Shown: positions 1-8,778 of the stretch, one piece after another | How the letters are laid out: each line of letters begins with the position of its first letter | How positions within the stretch are numbered: the first letter of the stretch is position 1 | Source: an uncultured Bacteroidota bacterium | GTDB taxonomy: Bacteria > Bacteroidota > Bacteroidia > Flavobacteriales > Flavobacteriaceae | Length of the DNA stretch: 64,000 bases | Direction: 5' to 3' | NCBI GenBank assembly: GCA_902582405.1 | Contig: CACHSA010000001.1 | Span: forward strand, 104,500-168,499 | Made by a program: the position numbers and the translations under genes | Notes under the pieces: generated by a model | What the model was told of the DNA's origin: nothing | The model's database searches: none | Seen by the model: only the letters and a program-made list of their open reading frames with translations

Positions 1-398
1 GTTCAGTTCTAGTACCAGGCGCAAAAGCCCCAAAAATAATCACAAAGAATATGCTTGATAAAATGGAATCAGGTACTGTGCTTGTAGATGTAGCAGTTGA
101 CCAAGGTGGATGTTTTGAAACTTGCAGAGAAACAACACATCAAGAACCCGTTTATTTAATCGACGGGAAAGTTCATTATTGTGTAACTAATATTCCAGGT
201 GCAGTCCCTATGACCTCAACAAACGCTCTAAATAATGCTACTTTAAGCTACATTCAATTAATAGCTGATTTAGGTTGGGAAAAAGCTTGCAAAAAAAATC
301 AAGCATTAAATAAGGGACTTAATATGCATGACGGTAAAATTGTATACAAAGCTGTAGCTGAGACCTTTGGTTACAAGTACTTTGAAAATAATTTTTAA
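1..398 (+). CDS. ald: alanine dehydrogenase, C-terminal part (5' end outside window)
   Basis: The frame is open from base 3 and enters the window mid-protein, so only about 131 C-terminal residues are visible. They carry hallmarks of NAD-dependent L-alanine dehydrogenase: LVPGAKAPKIIT, then LVDVAVDQGGCFET, then HYCVTNIPGAVPMTSTNAL. The Asp in VAVDQGG corresponds to the catalytic Asp of the family. The enzyme interconverts L-alanine with pyruvate and ammonia in the cytoplasm. The Met at base 51 is internal and not the start, because conserved family sequence continues upstream of it. The FAD oxidase gene follows after nine bases and may be cotranscribed. Identification is firm; only the N-terminal half is unseen. 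Confidence 0.93.
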   Translation, partial: SVLVPGAKAPKIITKNMLDKMESGTVLVDVAVDQGGCFETCRETTHQEPVYLIDGKVHYCVTNIPGAVPMTSTNALNNATLSYIQLIADLGWEKACKKNQALNKGLNMHDGKIVYKAVAETFGYKYFENNF

Positions 399-407
399 AC
401 AAAGCTT

Positions 408-1787
408 GTGGTTGACAAACTAAAAAAAATAGTAGGAGAAGATCGTATTTTATCTGATGGTAACGAAAAATTAAGATTTGATCATATATGGAAAACAGAT
501 ATCCCTACAAATGCTATAGCAGTAGTGTTCCCAAAAGACACTAATGAACTTTCCTCAATTATGAAGGTATGTTTTGAAAACAATCAAAAGGTTTTAGTAC
601 AAGGAGGATTAACAAATTTAGTAGGGTCAACTAAAACCTTTAAGGATGAAATAATTGTCTCCCTAGACCGAATGAATAAAATTATAGAAATTGATGAAAA
701 AAGTAGAACAATAACTCTTCAGTCTGGGGTAATCGTTGAGGATGCTATAAATGCTGTTAATGAAAAGGACCTTCTTTTACCACTAAATTTTGGAGCAAAA
801 GGGTCTGCTCAAATCGGAGGAGTTGTATCAACTAACGCTGGGGGACTGAGAGTATTGAAATATGGAATGACAAGAGGATTAGTTTTAGGCTTGGAAGCTG
901 TATTATCTAATGGAGAAGTTATTTCATCAATGAAAAAAGTAATAAAAGATAATTCTGGATATGACCTAAAACAACTTTTCATAGGTTCAGAAGGGACCCT
1001 TGGTATTGTTACTAAGGTAATTCTTAAATTGGAAGAGAAACCTGAATCAAGATGTTCTGCACTCGTAGCCTTAAAAGGTTATGACAAAGTTATCTACCTT
1101 TTAAAATTTATCGAGAAAGGTTTATCTGGAACACTGACGGGCTTTGAATTGATGTGGAATGAGACATATGTAACAATGCAAGATTCCTCTGAAAACTACT
1201 CATCTCTTCTACCAGGCACATACCCATTTTATGTATTTATTGAATCATTGGGTTCTAACTTAAGTAGTGATTTTGATAAATTATCTGAACTTATCTCTGG
1301 AGCGGCTGAACAAAACTTGATTGAAGATGCATTACTTGCACAAAATGAAAGAGAACAAAAAATTATTTGGGATATGCGCGAAGACGTTTCTGTGTTAGCA
1401 AAGAAATCTAGGTTTGACCAACATTTTGACATTAGCTTACCGATCCCTATAATTGACAGGGAAGTTCAAATCGCTACAAAAAAACTTAAACAACTATCAT
1501 TTGTTGAATATGTTTTTACTTTTGGTCATGTTGCAGACGGCAATATTCATTTCATTATTGGAAAAAATGATAACTCCTTAAAAAATACAGAAAAGATTAA
1601 TCATATAATCTATTCTAATCTTAAAGAGAATGGAGGTTCTGTTTCTGCAGAACATGGTATTGGACTCGATAAAAAAAAATATCTGTATACCTCGAGGTCA
1701 ACGGAAGAAATCAACTTGATGAAGACTCTAAAAAAAATTTTTGATCCAAAAAACATATTAAATCCTGGCAGAGTAATTCCAGATTAA
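408..1787 (+). CDS. FAD-linked oxidase of the GlcD / D-2-hydroxyacid dehydrogenase type
   Basis: This 459-residue protein is a flavoprotein of the vanillyl-alcohol-oxidase fold (COG0277). The N-terminal FAD-binding part has QGGLTNLVGST near residues 65-75 and FIGSEGTLGI near 191-200. The C-terminal oxidase part has GHVADGNIHF near 375 and SAEHGIGLDKKK near 415. This layout fits D-lactate, glycolate or D-2-hydroxyglutarate dehydrogenases, and the substrate cannot be chosen from sequence alone. The start is GTG, nine bases after the ald stop, which suggests one operon with alanine dehydrogenase. The stop overlaps the stop of the convergent lipoprotein gene in the tetranucleotide TTAA. No transmembrane segment is evident, so it is probably cytoplasmic or peripheral. 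Confidence 0.85.
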   Translation: MVDKLKKIVGEDRILSDGNEKLRFDHIWKTDIPTNAIAVVFPKDTNELSSIMKVCFENNQKVLVQGGLTNLVGSTKTFKDEIIVSLDRMNKIIEIDEKSRTITLQSGVIVEDAINAVNEKDLLLPLNFGAKGSAQIGGVVSTNAGGLRVLKYGMTRGLVLGLEAVLSNGEVISSMKKVIKDNSGYDLKQLFIGSEGTLGIVTKVILKLEEKPESRCSALVALKGYDKVIYLLKFIEKGLSGTLTGFELMWNETYVTMQDSSENYSSLLPGTYPFYVFIESLGSNLSSDFDKLSELISGAAEQNLIEDALLAQNEREQKIIWDMREDVSVLAKKSRFDQHFDISLPIPIIDREVQIATKKLKQLSFVEYVFTFGHVADGNIHFIIGKNDNSLKNTEKINHIIYSNLKENGGSVSAEHGIGLDKKKYLYTSRSTEEINLMKTLKKIFDPKNILNPGRVIPD

Positions 1788-3037
1788 TTTTTGGAGTTTA
1801 ATTTTATAGTCATATTCCTTATACTCAATATATAAGGATATCTGGAGTGCCTTACATAATAATTTGGAATACTTAATTTGTCCAGTGGATCCGAACCTGC
1901 CGTAGTTTCGGTAACATCTAAATATTTGTCTCCGTCATCATCGTTATCAGCATTATTGCCTATACCGTCACCATCTGTATCAATTTGTTCTGCTGGATCT
2001 AGTGGAAACGCATCTATTAAATTAGCAACTCCGTCACCGTCTGTGTCTTCGGTAGGTGAGGATGTTATAGTTGATACTGGCATTTGTGTATTTAGGGCCG
2101 ATGGATCTATTGGGTACGCAATTTCTTTGATTTCCTTCTCAAATTCTTTTCTTTCAATGTTTAAATTGAATGATGGCAATGAAGGCAAATCGATTTTAGC
2201 TCTTTTAAATACTTTATCTGTCATACTTGAAGCAACCCACATTGTAATTCCATTATACTTTATTAAAAATCTTCTAGTACCGGGATAAATACTAGAAATG
2301 TTTATTTTTGTATCTGATGAAGACGCTGACTGAGGATCAACATATATTGCATCTGAGGGTGAACTAATTGAAGTACCTGTAATTGAAGACCCAGATATAT
2401 ATATTACTGGTACTTTCTCGATTTTATACTCAAATTCCAGTGATAGACTGTTTGATGGAAAATTTTCAAAATTTTTATCCGCAGAAACTGTATGTTCTGA
2501 GGTGTGAGGAATAGTAATCCAAGATTCATAGGTGTTGCCTGATGAATCGACAGGATACTGAAAATCTGAACTAACAGCACTTGTCCCAGTAACATTCCAA
2601 CTTGTGGTTTCTATGCCTCTAAAGTCAAGATCATCTTTGTAAAAAATATCTATGAAATCCTTAAAGTATCTTTTATCTGTGTCATCAGCATTAAAAACTT
2701 CAAGTCCTACATCAAATTTTCCAAATTTTTCATAAACAACTGTTTCCGTAATTTCACTAATAGAATCATTGGTTTTTCCTCCTGGAAAACTCCATGACAA
2801 ACTATCAATATTACTTGCAGATGCAATAAATGAAACGCTAAATGAAGGGGAACCCGTATTTGTATTTACACCCAATGTTCTGGATGATGAAATAAACGAT
2901 GCACTTATTTTTCCTGTGTTTTCCCAATGATCGTTTGTTGAAATTTCACTCTTCTCTGGCTCATACGGGGGTGGTATACACCCAAATAAGAGAATAATAA
3001 GTGTTAAAATAATTGCTTTGGATTCTATCTTGATCAT
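1784..3037 (-). CDS. lipoprotein with PKD-like domain and thrombospondin type 3 calcium repeats
   Basis: This 417-residue protein begins with a hydrophobic leader and a lipobox ending in Cys20 (LLFGC), so it should be a lipoprotein. Residues about 75-125 resemble a PKD domain, with WSFPGGKT followed by an F-G-K-F-D-V strand. Residues about 330-375 hold Asp-rich repeats such as DTDGDGVANL and DTDGDGIGNN, typical of thrombospondin type 3 / EF-like calcium-binding repeats. The region between shows no family I recognise. I see no type IX secretion C-terminal domain. A surface-exposed, calcium-binding binding or adhesion protein is the likely role, by inference. It is convergent with the FAD oxidase gene and shares TTAA at the stops. 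Confidence 0.75.
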   Translation of the reverse strand: MIKIESKAIILTLIILLFGCIPPPYEPEKSEISTNDHWENTGKISASFISSSRTLGVNTNTGSPSFSVSFIASASNIDSLSWSFPGGKTNDSISEITETVVYEKFGKFDVGLEVFNADDTDKRYFKDFIDIFYKDDLDFRGIETTSWNVTGTSAVSSDFQYPVDSSGNTYESWITIPHTSEHTVSADKNFENFPSNSLSLEFEYKIEKVPVIYISGSSITGTSISSPSDAIYVDPQSASSSDTKINISSIYPGTRRFLIKYNGITMWVASSMTDKVFKRAKIDLPSLPSFNLNIERKEFEKEIKEIAYPIDPSALNTQMPVSTITSSPTEDTDGDGVANLIDAFPLDPAEQIDTDGDGIGNNADNDDDGDKYLDVTETTAGSDPLDKLSIPNYYVRHSRYPYILSIRNMTIKLNSKN

Positions 3038-3239
3038 ATTTAGCTTTAGAAATAGTTTACTTAAAAAAAGAAATTAACAATTAGAAAATATTTTAGTTTT
3101 TAAGGAAAACTCAACATAATTTTATTTTTGTAAAAATACAAAATTTTAAATGTTACGATTATTGTTTAATATTTAAGAATTTATTGTGTAGTATAAAATA
3201 TTTAAATAAATTTCAAAAACATATAGTTAAAATCAATAG

Positions 3240-3428
3240 TTGAAAAAATTTGTGAAAAAATATAGAGGACTAATTCTTTTAATTTTCCTTGGATTATTAA
3301 TAAGTCTTATAGATAATATAGTTCTTAAAGGATTTTTCAGGGGGGAAGATTTATTCAAACACATTCTATATATATGTGTTCTCTTGGGCGCTTTATTTTT
3401 TGTACTTTACATACTAGTCAAAGAATAA
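3240..3428 (+). CDS. small two-helix membrane protein
   Basis: This is a 62-residue protein of unknown function. It opens with a basic stretch (MKKFVKKYRG) followed by two hydrophobic segments, about residues 11-30 and 38-60, separated by a short polar loop. It resembles the many small uncharacterised inner-membrane proteins of Flavobacteria. The start is TTG at 3240; the next in-frame alternative is GTG at 3252. It lies about 30 bases upstream of the O-methyltransferase gene on the same strand. Codon use matches the neighbours. The hydrophobic pattern suggests a real gene, but no domain is recognisable. Confidence 0.55.
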   Translation: MKKFVKKYRGLILLIFLGLLISLIDNIVLKGFFRGEDLFKHILYICVLLGALFFVLYILVKE

Positions 3429-3458
3429 ATTTATTGATTAAATTTCAAGTTCTAGTTT

Positions 3459-4100
3459 ATGGAGTTTATAAGTGAAAAATTACTAGATTATTGTATATCC
3501 CACAGCAGTAAGGAATCCGAAATATTAAGAGAATTAAATCGACAAACTCACATAAGAACGCTTAACCCAAGAATGATTTCTGGAAAGCACCAAGGTAGGT
3601 TCCTAAGTATGATCTCCAAGATATTAAGACCCAAAAAAGTTTTAGAAATTGGCACTTTTACTGGATATTCAACTCTTTGCTTGGCCGAAGGATTAGAAAA
3701 ACAAGGAACAATCGACACAATTGACAATAATTTTGAATTGAAAAAAATTCAAAATTACTTTTTTAATCTTTCCAAACTTCAAAACCAAATTAGACAATTC
3801 ACTTGTGACGCAATAGAAATTCTTCCGAAGTTGAAAGGTAAATATGACCTTATTTTTTTGGATGCTGATAAAAAAAATTATTTGAATTATTTAAAGTTTA
3901 TAATCCCATTACTTAGAAAAAATGGTGTACTTATTTCAGATAATGTATTGTGGAGCGGGAAAGTTATTGAAGCAGACAATAATGAAGATTTAGAGACTCA
4001 AGTTTTAAAAAAATTTAACCAACGATTATCTAATAATAAAAATATGGAGACAGTTTTATTACCAATTAGAGATGGGATAAGTTTAAGTTTTAAAGTTTAA
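3459..4100 (+). CDS. class I SAM-dependent O-methyltransferase (caffeoyl-CoA OMT-like)
   Basis: This 213-residue protein belongs to the cation-dependent O-methyltransferase family. The SAM-binding motif I is LEIGTFTGYS at residues 62-71. The metal-ligand Asp sits in LDADKKNY (Asp135/Asp137), and the second metal site is ISDNVLW with Asp161-Asn162. This matches the Asp, Asp, Asn triad of catechol- and caffeoyl-CoA-type methyltransferases. The natural acceptor in Flavobacteria is unknown. It is not an arsenite methyltransferase, since it lacks the conserved cysteines of ArsM. The stop overlaps that of convergent tatA within TTAA. Confidence 0.88.
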   Translation: MEFISEKLLDYCISHSSKESEILRELNRQTHIRTLNPRMISGKHQGRFLSMISKILRPKKVLEIGTFTGYSTLCLAEGLEKQGTIDTIDNNFELKKIQNYFFNLSKLQNQIRQFTCDAIEILPKLKGKYDLIFLDADKKNYLNYLKFIIPLLRKNGVLISDNVLWSGKVIEADNNEDLETQVLKKFNQRLSNNKNMETVLLPIRDGISLSFKV

Positions 4101-4366
4101 TTTTTCCTTTTTACTGAACCGGTTAAATCCTCGAAGTCACTTTTTGCTTCGTCAATTTCTGACTTAATCTGCTCTTTAAATTCGCTAACTGGATTATCTT
4201 TCGTGGTTTTCTGTATTTCACTTTTAATTTCATTTGTAGCTTGTTTTACCTGAACAATTCCTTTCGCAAGTGTTCGAGCAAAAGAAGGAATTTTATCTGC
4301 TCCAAAAACAAGTAGAATTACAAAGAATATAAAAAATATTTCAGCTCCGCTTATAAATGCTAACAT
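4097..4366 (-). CDS. tatA: Sec-independent protein translocase subunit TatA/TatB family
   Basis: This 89-residue protein has the TatA/B plan: one N-terminal transmembrane helix (about residues 6-21), the hinge FGADKIP, an amphipathic helix (SFARTLAKGIVQVKQA), and a charged, Lys/Glu-rich tail. It forms the membrane pore that passes folded proteins across the inner membrane together with TatC, which is not in the window. In Bacteroidetes a single TatA-like protein often serves as both TatA and TatB, so the A/B assignment is loose. It lies 22 bases before the M1 peptidase stop in the minus-strand order. Confidence 0.85.
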   Translation of the reverse strand: MLAFISGAEIFFIFFVILLVFGADKIPSFARTLAKGIVQVKQATNEIKSEIQKTTKDNPVSEFKEQIKSEIDEAKSDFEDLTGSVKRKN

Positions 4367-4388
4367 TGGTGAAGAATTAGATTAGAAA

Positions 4389-6632
4389 TTAGCCTTTTAT
4401 TTTTTCTTTAAATTTATCAAAATCTGAAATATTTTTTTTCACTGGCCAAGAATTGTTATTCAAATTAATATCTGCAGTTTCAGCATCTGGGTCTAATTCA
4501 ACACCTATCAATTTTTTATCGCTAGTAATTACTCTTTTAACTATTGAATCATTTTTTCTCCATATCTGTACAGGATACTCAATTCTTTCTTTAGTCCCAT
4601 CTTCATAAAAATAATCAACAATTATGGGCATAACAAGGCCTCCAGGTTTTTCAAATTGAATTTCATAGAAGTACCTAGGTAATTTTTTATCTCCTCCCAA
4701 AGAAGTATTTAAAGCTTCAAAACTAGATGTTGAATCTGATTTCATTTCAGAACTTCCTTTAGATTCTTTTGTGTTTTTTTGCATAAAAACAGTTGGGTTT
4801 AAATCATTGGATGTCATACCATACTTAGCTAAAATACTATCTATTTCTTTTGAAGGTTTTTCAGAAATAACATAATTATCTACTGATTTTACACCAATAT
4901 CAACCACATCAGTGGAATAAAACCAACCTCTCCAAAACCAATCCAGATCTACAGCAGATGCATCCTCCATGGTTCTAAAAAAATCTTCTGGTGTGGGATG
5001 TTTAAATTTCCATCTTTTAGCATAGGTTTTAAATGAGAAATCAAATAATTCTGGACCCATTATTGTTTCTCTTAAAATATTTAATGCAGTTGCTGGCTTT
5101 GAATATGCATTAGGGCCTAATTGAAATACATTCTCTGGATTTGACATAATTGGAGAAATGAAGTTTTGATCACCAGACATATATCTAATAATTTTTGAGG
5201 GCTTTCCTCTTCTTGAAGGATAATTTTCCTCAAATTCTTGTTCGGTTAAGTATTGAACAAATGTGTCTAATCCCTCATCCATCCACCCCCATTGTCTTTC
5301 ATCTGAATTAACAATCATGGGAAAAAAGTTATGTCCAACCTCGTGAATAATTACACTTATCATTGCATATTTGGTTCTATCTGAATAAGATCCATCGTCG
5401 TTTGGTCTTCCATAATTCCAACAAATCATTGGATATTCCATACCCTGATTTTTGGAATGTACAGATACAGCTTTAGGATACGGATAATCAAACGTAAATT
5501 TCGAATAAACTTTAAGGGTATGGGCTACAACCCTTGTAGAATATTCCTCCCATAAAGGATTACCCTCTTTTGGATACAAAGAAGAAGCAATTATATTTTT
5601 ACCTCCAATTTTAACAGCCATCATGTCCCAAATAAATTTTCTTGAGGAAGCAAAGGCAAAATCTCTTACATTTTTTGCAACGAAATGCCATATTTTTTTT
5701 TCATCTGACCTTTTCTTCTCCTTCTCTCTAACCTCGTCTTCTGAAACAATTACAACTGGTTTGTCAAATGAGTTTCCAGCCTTTTTATATCTCTGTAACT
5801 CCGATTTTGATAAAACATCTTTAGGGTTTTGCAACTCCCCTGTTGCTTCCATTATATGATCCCCTGGAACTGTAATTTTTACATCATAATCCCCAAAATT
5901 TAGAGCAAACTCTCCGTTACCCCAAAATTGATAATTTTGCCATCCTTCAACATCGTTATATACAGCTAACCTTGGAAAAAATTGTGCTATGACGTATGCT
6001 CTATTGTCATCCTCACTAAAATATTCATAACCAGATCTATCTCTTGCAGGTACATGGTCATTAATTTTATACCACCATTTAATGGAGAAATTAAATACTT
6101 GACCACTTTTTATTGGATTTGGTAAATCCACTCTCATCATAGTTTTATTAATGGTAAATCTTAAAGGCCTACCATTCTCATCTAATACCTTTTCAATATT
6201 AAAACCACCAACAAATTTTTCGGATGTATATTCATCAACAAAGGACTCAATAGATGACATTTTTGAAATCCCTGAAGAAGTTTTCATGTCTTCCATGTTA
6301 TATTCTGCTCTTATATTTTGGTCTAATTGGACCCATAGATAAGACAATTCGTCCGGTGAATTATTTTTATAATTAATTTTTTCGTTACCATAAAGTTTTG
6401 CATTTTCATCATCTAAAATAATATTCATTGTATAGTCAACTTTCTGTTGATAATAATCTTCTCCTGGAGAACCTGAGGCTGTTCTATACCTATTGGGTGT
6501 TGAAAATTCTTCATAAAGTTGCTTGAACTTATTATTGTTTTTGTGTCCGACTGGTACTTTTACTTCTTGTGATGTAAGAAGAGCTGACGCGAAAATTAAA
6601 AGAAAACCTAATATGCCAATTTTTTTTGTCAT
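4389..6632 (-). CDS. M1 family zinc metallopeptidase (aminopeptidase-like), secreted
   Basis: This is a large peptidase of the gluzincin M1 family. The zinc site is HEVGH followed 18 residues later by the Glu ligand in MDEGLDTF. The substrate-side motif is GMEYP in place of the usual GAMEN, as in related bacterial M1 proteins. I chose the Met at 6632, giving 747 residues, because it directly begins a signal peptide (MTKKIGILGFLLIFASA); the longer form from 6674 adds 14 polar residues and overlaps the upstream gene. On the 747-residue form HEVGH is at about 430-434. A C-terminal beta domain follows the catalytic part. The DUF6702 gene lies directly upstream. The likely role is periplasmic or surface peptide degradation. 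Confidence 0.9.
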   Translation of the reverse strand: MTKKIGILGFLLIFASALLTSQEVKVPVGHKNNNKFKQLYEEFSTPNRYRTASGSPGEDYYQQKVDYTMNIILDDENAKLYGNEKINYKNNSPDELSYLWVQLDQNIRAEYNMEDMKTSSGISKMSSIESFVDEYTSEKFVGGFNIEKVLDENGRPLRFTINKTMMRVDLPNPIKSGQVFNFSIKWWYKINDHVPARDRSGYEYFSEDDNRAYVIAQFFPRLAVYNDVEGWQNYQFWGNGEFALNFGDYDVKITVPGDHIMEATGELQNPKDVLSKSELQRYKKAGNSFDKPVVIVSEDEVREKEKKRSDEKKIWHFVAKNVRDFAFASSRKFIWDMMAVKIGGKNIIASSLYPKEGNPLWEEYSTRVVAHTLKVYSKFTFDYPYPKAVSVHSKNQGMEYPMICWNYGRPNDDGSYSDRTKYAMISVIIHEVGHNFFPMIVNSDERQWGWMDEGLDTFVQYLTEQEFEENYPSRRGKPSKIIRYMSGDQNFISPIMSNPENVFQLGPNAYSKPATALNILRETIMGPELFDFSFKTYAKRWKFKHPTPEDFFRTMEDASAVDLDWFWRGWFYSTDVVDIGVKSVDNYVISEKPSKEIDSILAKYGMTSNDLNPTVFMQKNTKESKGSSEMKSDSTSSFEALNTSLGGDKKLPRYFYEIQFEKPGGLVMPIIVDYFYEDGTKERIEYPVQIWRKNDSIVKRVITSDKKLIGVELDPDAETADINLNNNSWPVKKNISDFDKFKEKIKG

Positions 6633-6663
6633 GATACTTAATTTCTGTGTAAATATATCAATT

Positions 6664-7173
6664 TCATTTTTCAAATGAATATTGAAAATTTTTATTTAAG
6701 TGAGTTAAAAGGAAACTTTTCTTAAGATCTTTAAATTTAACGTGAACTATGTTTTTTTGACTTTCAATAAAATTAATTAAAAAACTATTGTACACTTCAA
6801 TATTAAATATCTCAGAATTCGAAAATTCTGTGTGGTAATAAACAACCAACAAATCATCTTTCAATTCATATCCCAAATATTTTACTTCCTTTTTTTTTTT
6901 GTTAATTGATATTTTGAAATTTTTTTTAATAAAGTCTCTCATAAAAAAATTAGTATCTACATTAGATTTTTTTTCAAAAATTAAATTAGCATTTGGTTTT
7001 TGAGATTTTATTAGATTTTCAATGTCGTCAATAAAGAACTGTGATATAATTTGAATTTCGTTTTTATCAAAAACAAAATCAACACTTGTTGTACTTACGT
7101 AAAAATCATGGTTTTCGTAATCATGTATTCCTAGTTGGACAATAAATAAAAAAATAAAATTAGTCAGACTCAT
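6664..7173 (-). CDS. DUF6702 family protein
   Basis: This 169-residue protein resembles the DUF6702 family often found beside M1 peptidases in Flavobacteria. It opens with a short hydrophobic leader, then HDYENHDFYVSTTSVDF, which fits the usual H-x-F-Y-x-S-x-T-x-I start of the mature family. The remainder is predicted beta-rich with a Lys-rich middle. Its start overlaps the end of the upstream CarboxypepD_reg gene by 14 bases, and the M1 peptidase follows, so the three or four genes probably form one transcript. Function is unknown; an envelope role is inferred from the leader and neighbours. Confidence 0.72.
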   Translation of the reverse strand: MSLTNFIFLFIVQLGIHDYENHDFYVSTTSVDFVFDKNEIQIISQFFIDDIENLIKSQKPNANLIFEKKSNVDTNFFMRDFIKKNFKISINKKKKEVKYLGYELKDDLLVVYYHTEFSNSEIFNIEVYNSFLINFIESQKNIVHVKFKDLKKSFLLTHLNKNFQYSFEK

Positions 7174-7897
7174 TATTATAAATTTTAACGTAACTATTAA
7201 GCTCTTGAATCACTTTTTGATGTAAATTTTGATTAAAATAATGGATAATTTCAGAATTTTCAGAACATCCTAGAACAAAATCATATACCTTACTATCATC
7301 AATATTGTAATTCTCAATGAAAAAAAATAATCCATAAAATTTTATAATAGAAAAAATTGAAACAAATTTAGACTCTAAAGATCTTCTTTTTTTCAATTTT
7401 TTGTAATAACCAGAAATGTGTTTATACACTGCCTCCACATCAATTTGCATGGAAGTACCTAAACCCAAAAGTAATTGTGTTGCATTTTGTATTTTTTCTT
7501 GCCTTTGACCTTTAAATCCAGGAATACCAAAATCATCAAAATTTTGCTTTTTTTCTAACCCTGATTCCAATAAATCATATTTTAAGTTGCCTGTTAGAGA
7601 ATTATTTGTAACAATGACTTCATCCAACTCATTCACAAAACCCTTTAGATAAATGGTTATTTCTTTAGAAGAAAAAATATTTTCTGTAATTATCAATTCA
7701 TATTTTTCATATTGAATAGAACTAAAAACTAATTTCTCTCCAATTGAAACTGATATTTCAAATAATCCATTTATATCAGTAACCTCAGTATTTCCTCTCG
7801 ATGTATTAATTACATGAATATTGCTTATTGGTATTTCAGAATCAAAAACATATCCAGTTAATAGTTTAAATTTCTGTGCCATAACTAGATTTGACAA
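7160..7897 (-). CDS. CarboxypepD_reg-like domain protein, start uncertain (possible frameshift in signal peptide)
   Basis: About 245 residues. The N-terminal 75 residues form a carboxypeptidase-regulatory-like beta domain: GYVFDSEIPISNIHVIN, then TDINGLFEI, then EKLVFSSIQYE. This domain is typical of TonB-receptor plugs and other envelope proteins. The rest is helical and charged with no recognised family. The paralogue upstream (7926-8654) has the same plan and a clear signal peptide. Here the given start is TTG at 7897, which captures only the end of a signal peptide (LSNLVMA). A full leader can be read if the run of ten A at 7896-7905 is one base longer, beginning at a TTG that overlaps the upstream TGA stop. 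Envelope location is inferred. Confidence 0.7.
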   Translation of the reverse strand: MSNLVMAQKFKLLTGYVFDSEIPISNIHVINTSRGNTEVTDINGLFEISVSIGEKLVFSSIQYEKYELIITENIFSSKEITIYLKGFVNELDEVIVTNNSLTGNLKYDLLESGLEKKQNFDDFGIPGFKGQRQEKIQNATQLLLGLGTSMQIDVEAVYKHISGYYKKLKKRRSLESKFVSIFSIIKFYGLFFFIENYNIDDSKVYDFVLGCSENSEIIHYFNQNLHQKVIQELNSYVKIYNNESD

Positions 7898-7925
7898 AAA
7901 AAAAATACAACTAATTGATATTTTT

Positions 7926-8654
7926 TCAACGGGAGGAATTTATAAATTTCTTAGACTCATTAAACAAATACTCTATCAATTCAAACTCTTTATTTTTTTT
8001 GAGTAAACTTTTAATCTCTTGCTTTTTGTCCATTAATTCAAGAAAAGTAATCATTTCAAAATTTTTTAAACCTAGGTCATGCATAAAAAAATTTTTATCG
8101 AAAATAAGAGGTAAGGCTTTTGAAGGAGTAATTTTTATTTCCTGCTCGATCTTGCTCTCTTTTAGCACTTTTGCAAGAAGCTTGGCCACATTTACGATAT
8201 TTATGCCTCTGTAGAGCTGGTTTTGTCGAATAATTTCATTTTCAACTGTAGTAGACTTGTCATCTATATAATCAACTTTTTTAAACTCCTCCTTTTTAAG
8301 ATCTAAAAATTTATCAGTATTATCTGGACTAATAACAACTTCGTCTAAAAAATTTATCCTCTCGTTTACCTCGACAACCAATCTGTTCTTTTTCATTATC
8401 TCATTGTTTATTCTCACTGTCCTAATTTTAAATTCAACAGAGGAAAATACAATTTCGTCCCCAACTCCAGCTAAAATTTCAAACTCACCATTGGTGTCGG
8501 TTATTGTATTGTTTTGATTAGAATTATTAATAACATTAGCAGCAATTACATTACTATTTCTGTACATTAACTTTCCTCTTAATATGACCCTTTTTTCTTG
8601 AGAAAAAACTACAAATGAAAAACTTAAAAGGATGAAGATTATAATTTTGTTCAT
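7926..8654 (-). CDS. secreted CarboxypepD_reg-like domain protein
   Basis: This 242-residue protein has a signal peptide (MNKIIIFILLSFSFVVFSQ) and then a carboxypeptidase-regulatory-like domain at about residues 22-95. Its landmarks are LRGKLMYRNSNVIAANV, TDTNGEFEI and GDEIVFSSVEF. Residues 95-242 are Lys/Glu-rich and not recognised, but they share a layout with the downstream paralogue, including a conserved MHDLGLKNFE-type segment. The pair looks like a tandem duplication that has diverged strongly. It lies 36 bases downstream of tRNA-Gly on the same strand and heads a probable operon running to the M1 peptidase. No enzymatic function is suggested. Confidence 0.78.
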   Translation of the reverse strand: MNKIIIFILLSFSFVVFSQEKRVILRGKLMYRNSNVIAANVINNSNQNNTITDTNGEFEILAGVGDEIVFSSVEFKIRTVRINNEIMKKNRLVVEVNERINFLDEVVISPDNTDKFLDLKKEEFKKVDYIDDKSTTVENEIIRQNQLYRGINIVNVAKLLAKVLKESKIEQEIKITPSKALPLIFDKNFFMHDLGLKNFEMITFLELMDKKQEIKSLLKKNKEFELIEYLFNESKKFINSSR

Positions 8655-8690
8655 TTTTTAAGGCTTGTTTTCATTTAATTCTATATGTAG

Positions 8691-8763
8691 AGCGGAAGAC
8701 CGGGTTCGAACCGGCGACAATCAGCTTGGAAGGCTGATGCTCTACCAACTGAGCTACTTCCGC
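8691..8763 (-). tRNA. tRNA-Gly (anticodon TCC)
   Basis: Read on the minus strand, a 73-base cloverleaf is complete. The 7-bp acceptor stem is GCGGAAG with CTTCCGC, the D arm is GCTC-AGTTGGTA-GAGC, and the anticodon stem is TCAGC/GCTGA with loop CTTCCAA. The T arm is GCCGG-TTCGAAC-CCGGT, and the discriminator base is T. The anticodon TCC reads glycine GGA/GGG codons. CCA is not encoded. It stands alone between the GNAT gene and the CarboxypepD_reg gene. Confidence 0.97.
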
Positions 8764-8778
8764 TTATAAATAAATATA

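Noticed and set aside
1878..2288. Plus-strand open frame of 136 codons
   Set aside because: It is antisense to the lipoprotein gene, and its Ser/Pro-rich translation is the shadow of the Asp/Gly-rich repeats.
3038..3239. Low-complexity AT-rich gap as a regulatory RNA or replication origin
   Set aside because: I see only scattered AT-rich repeats and one TATTTTTG element, with no GC-bearing hairpin or repeated box.
3459..4100. O-methyltransferase as the missing ArsM
   Set aside because: Its motifs are those of cation-dependent O-methyltransferases and the conserved arsenic-binding cysteines are absent.
6633..6674. Longer start of the M1 peptidase
   Set aside because: The extra 14 residues are polar, precede a complete signal peptide and overlap the upstream gene.
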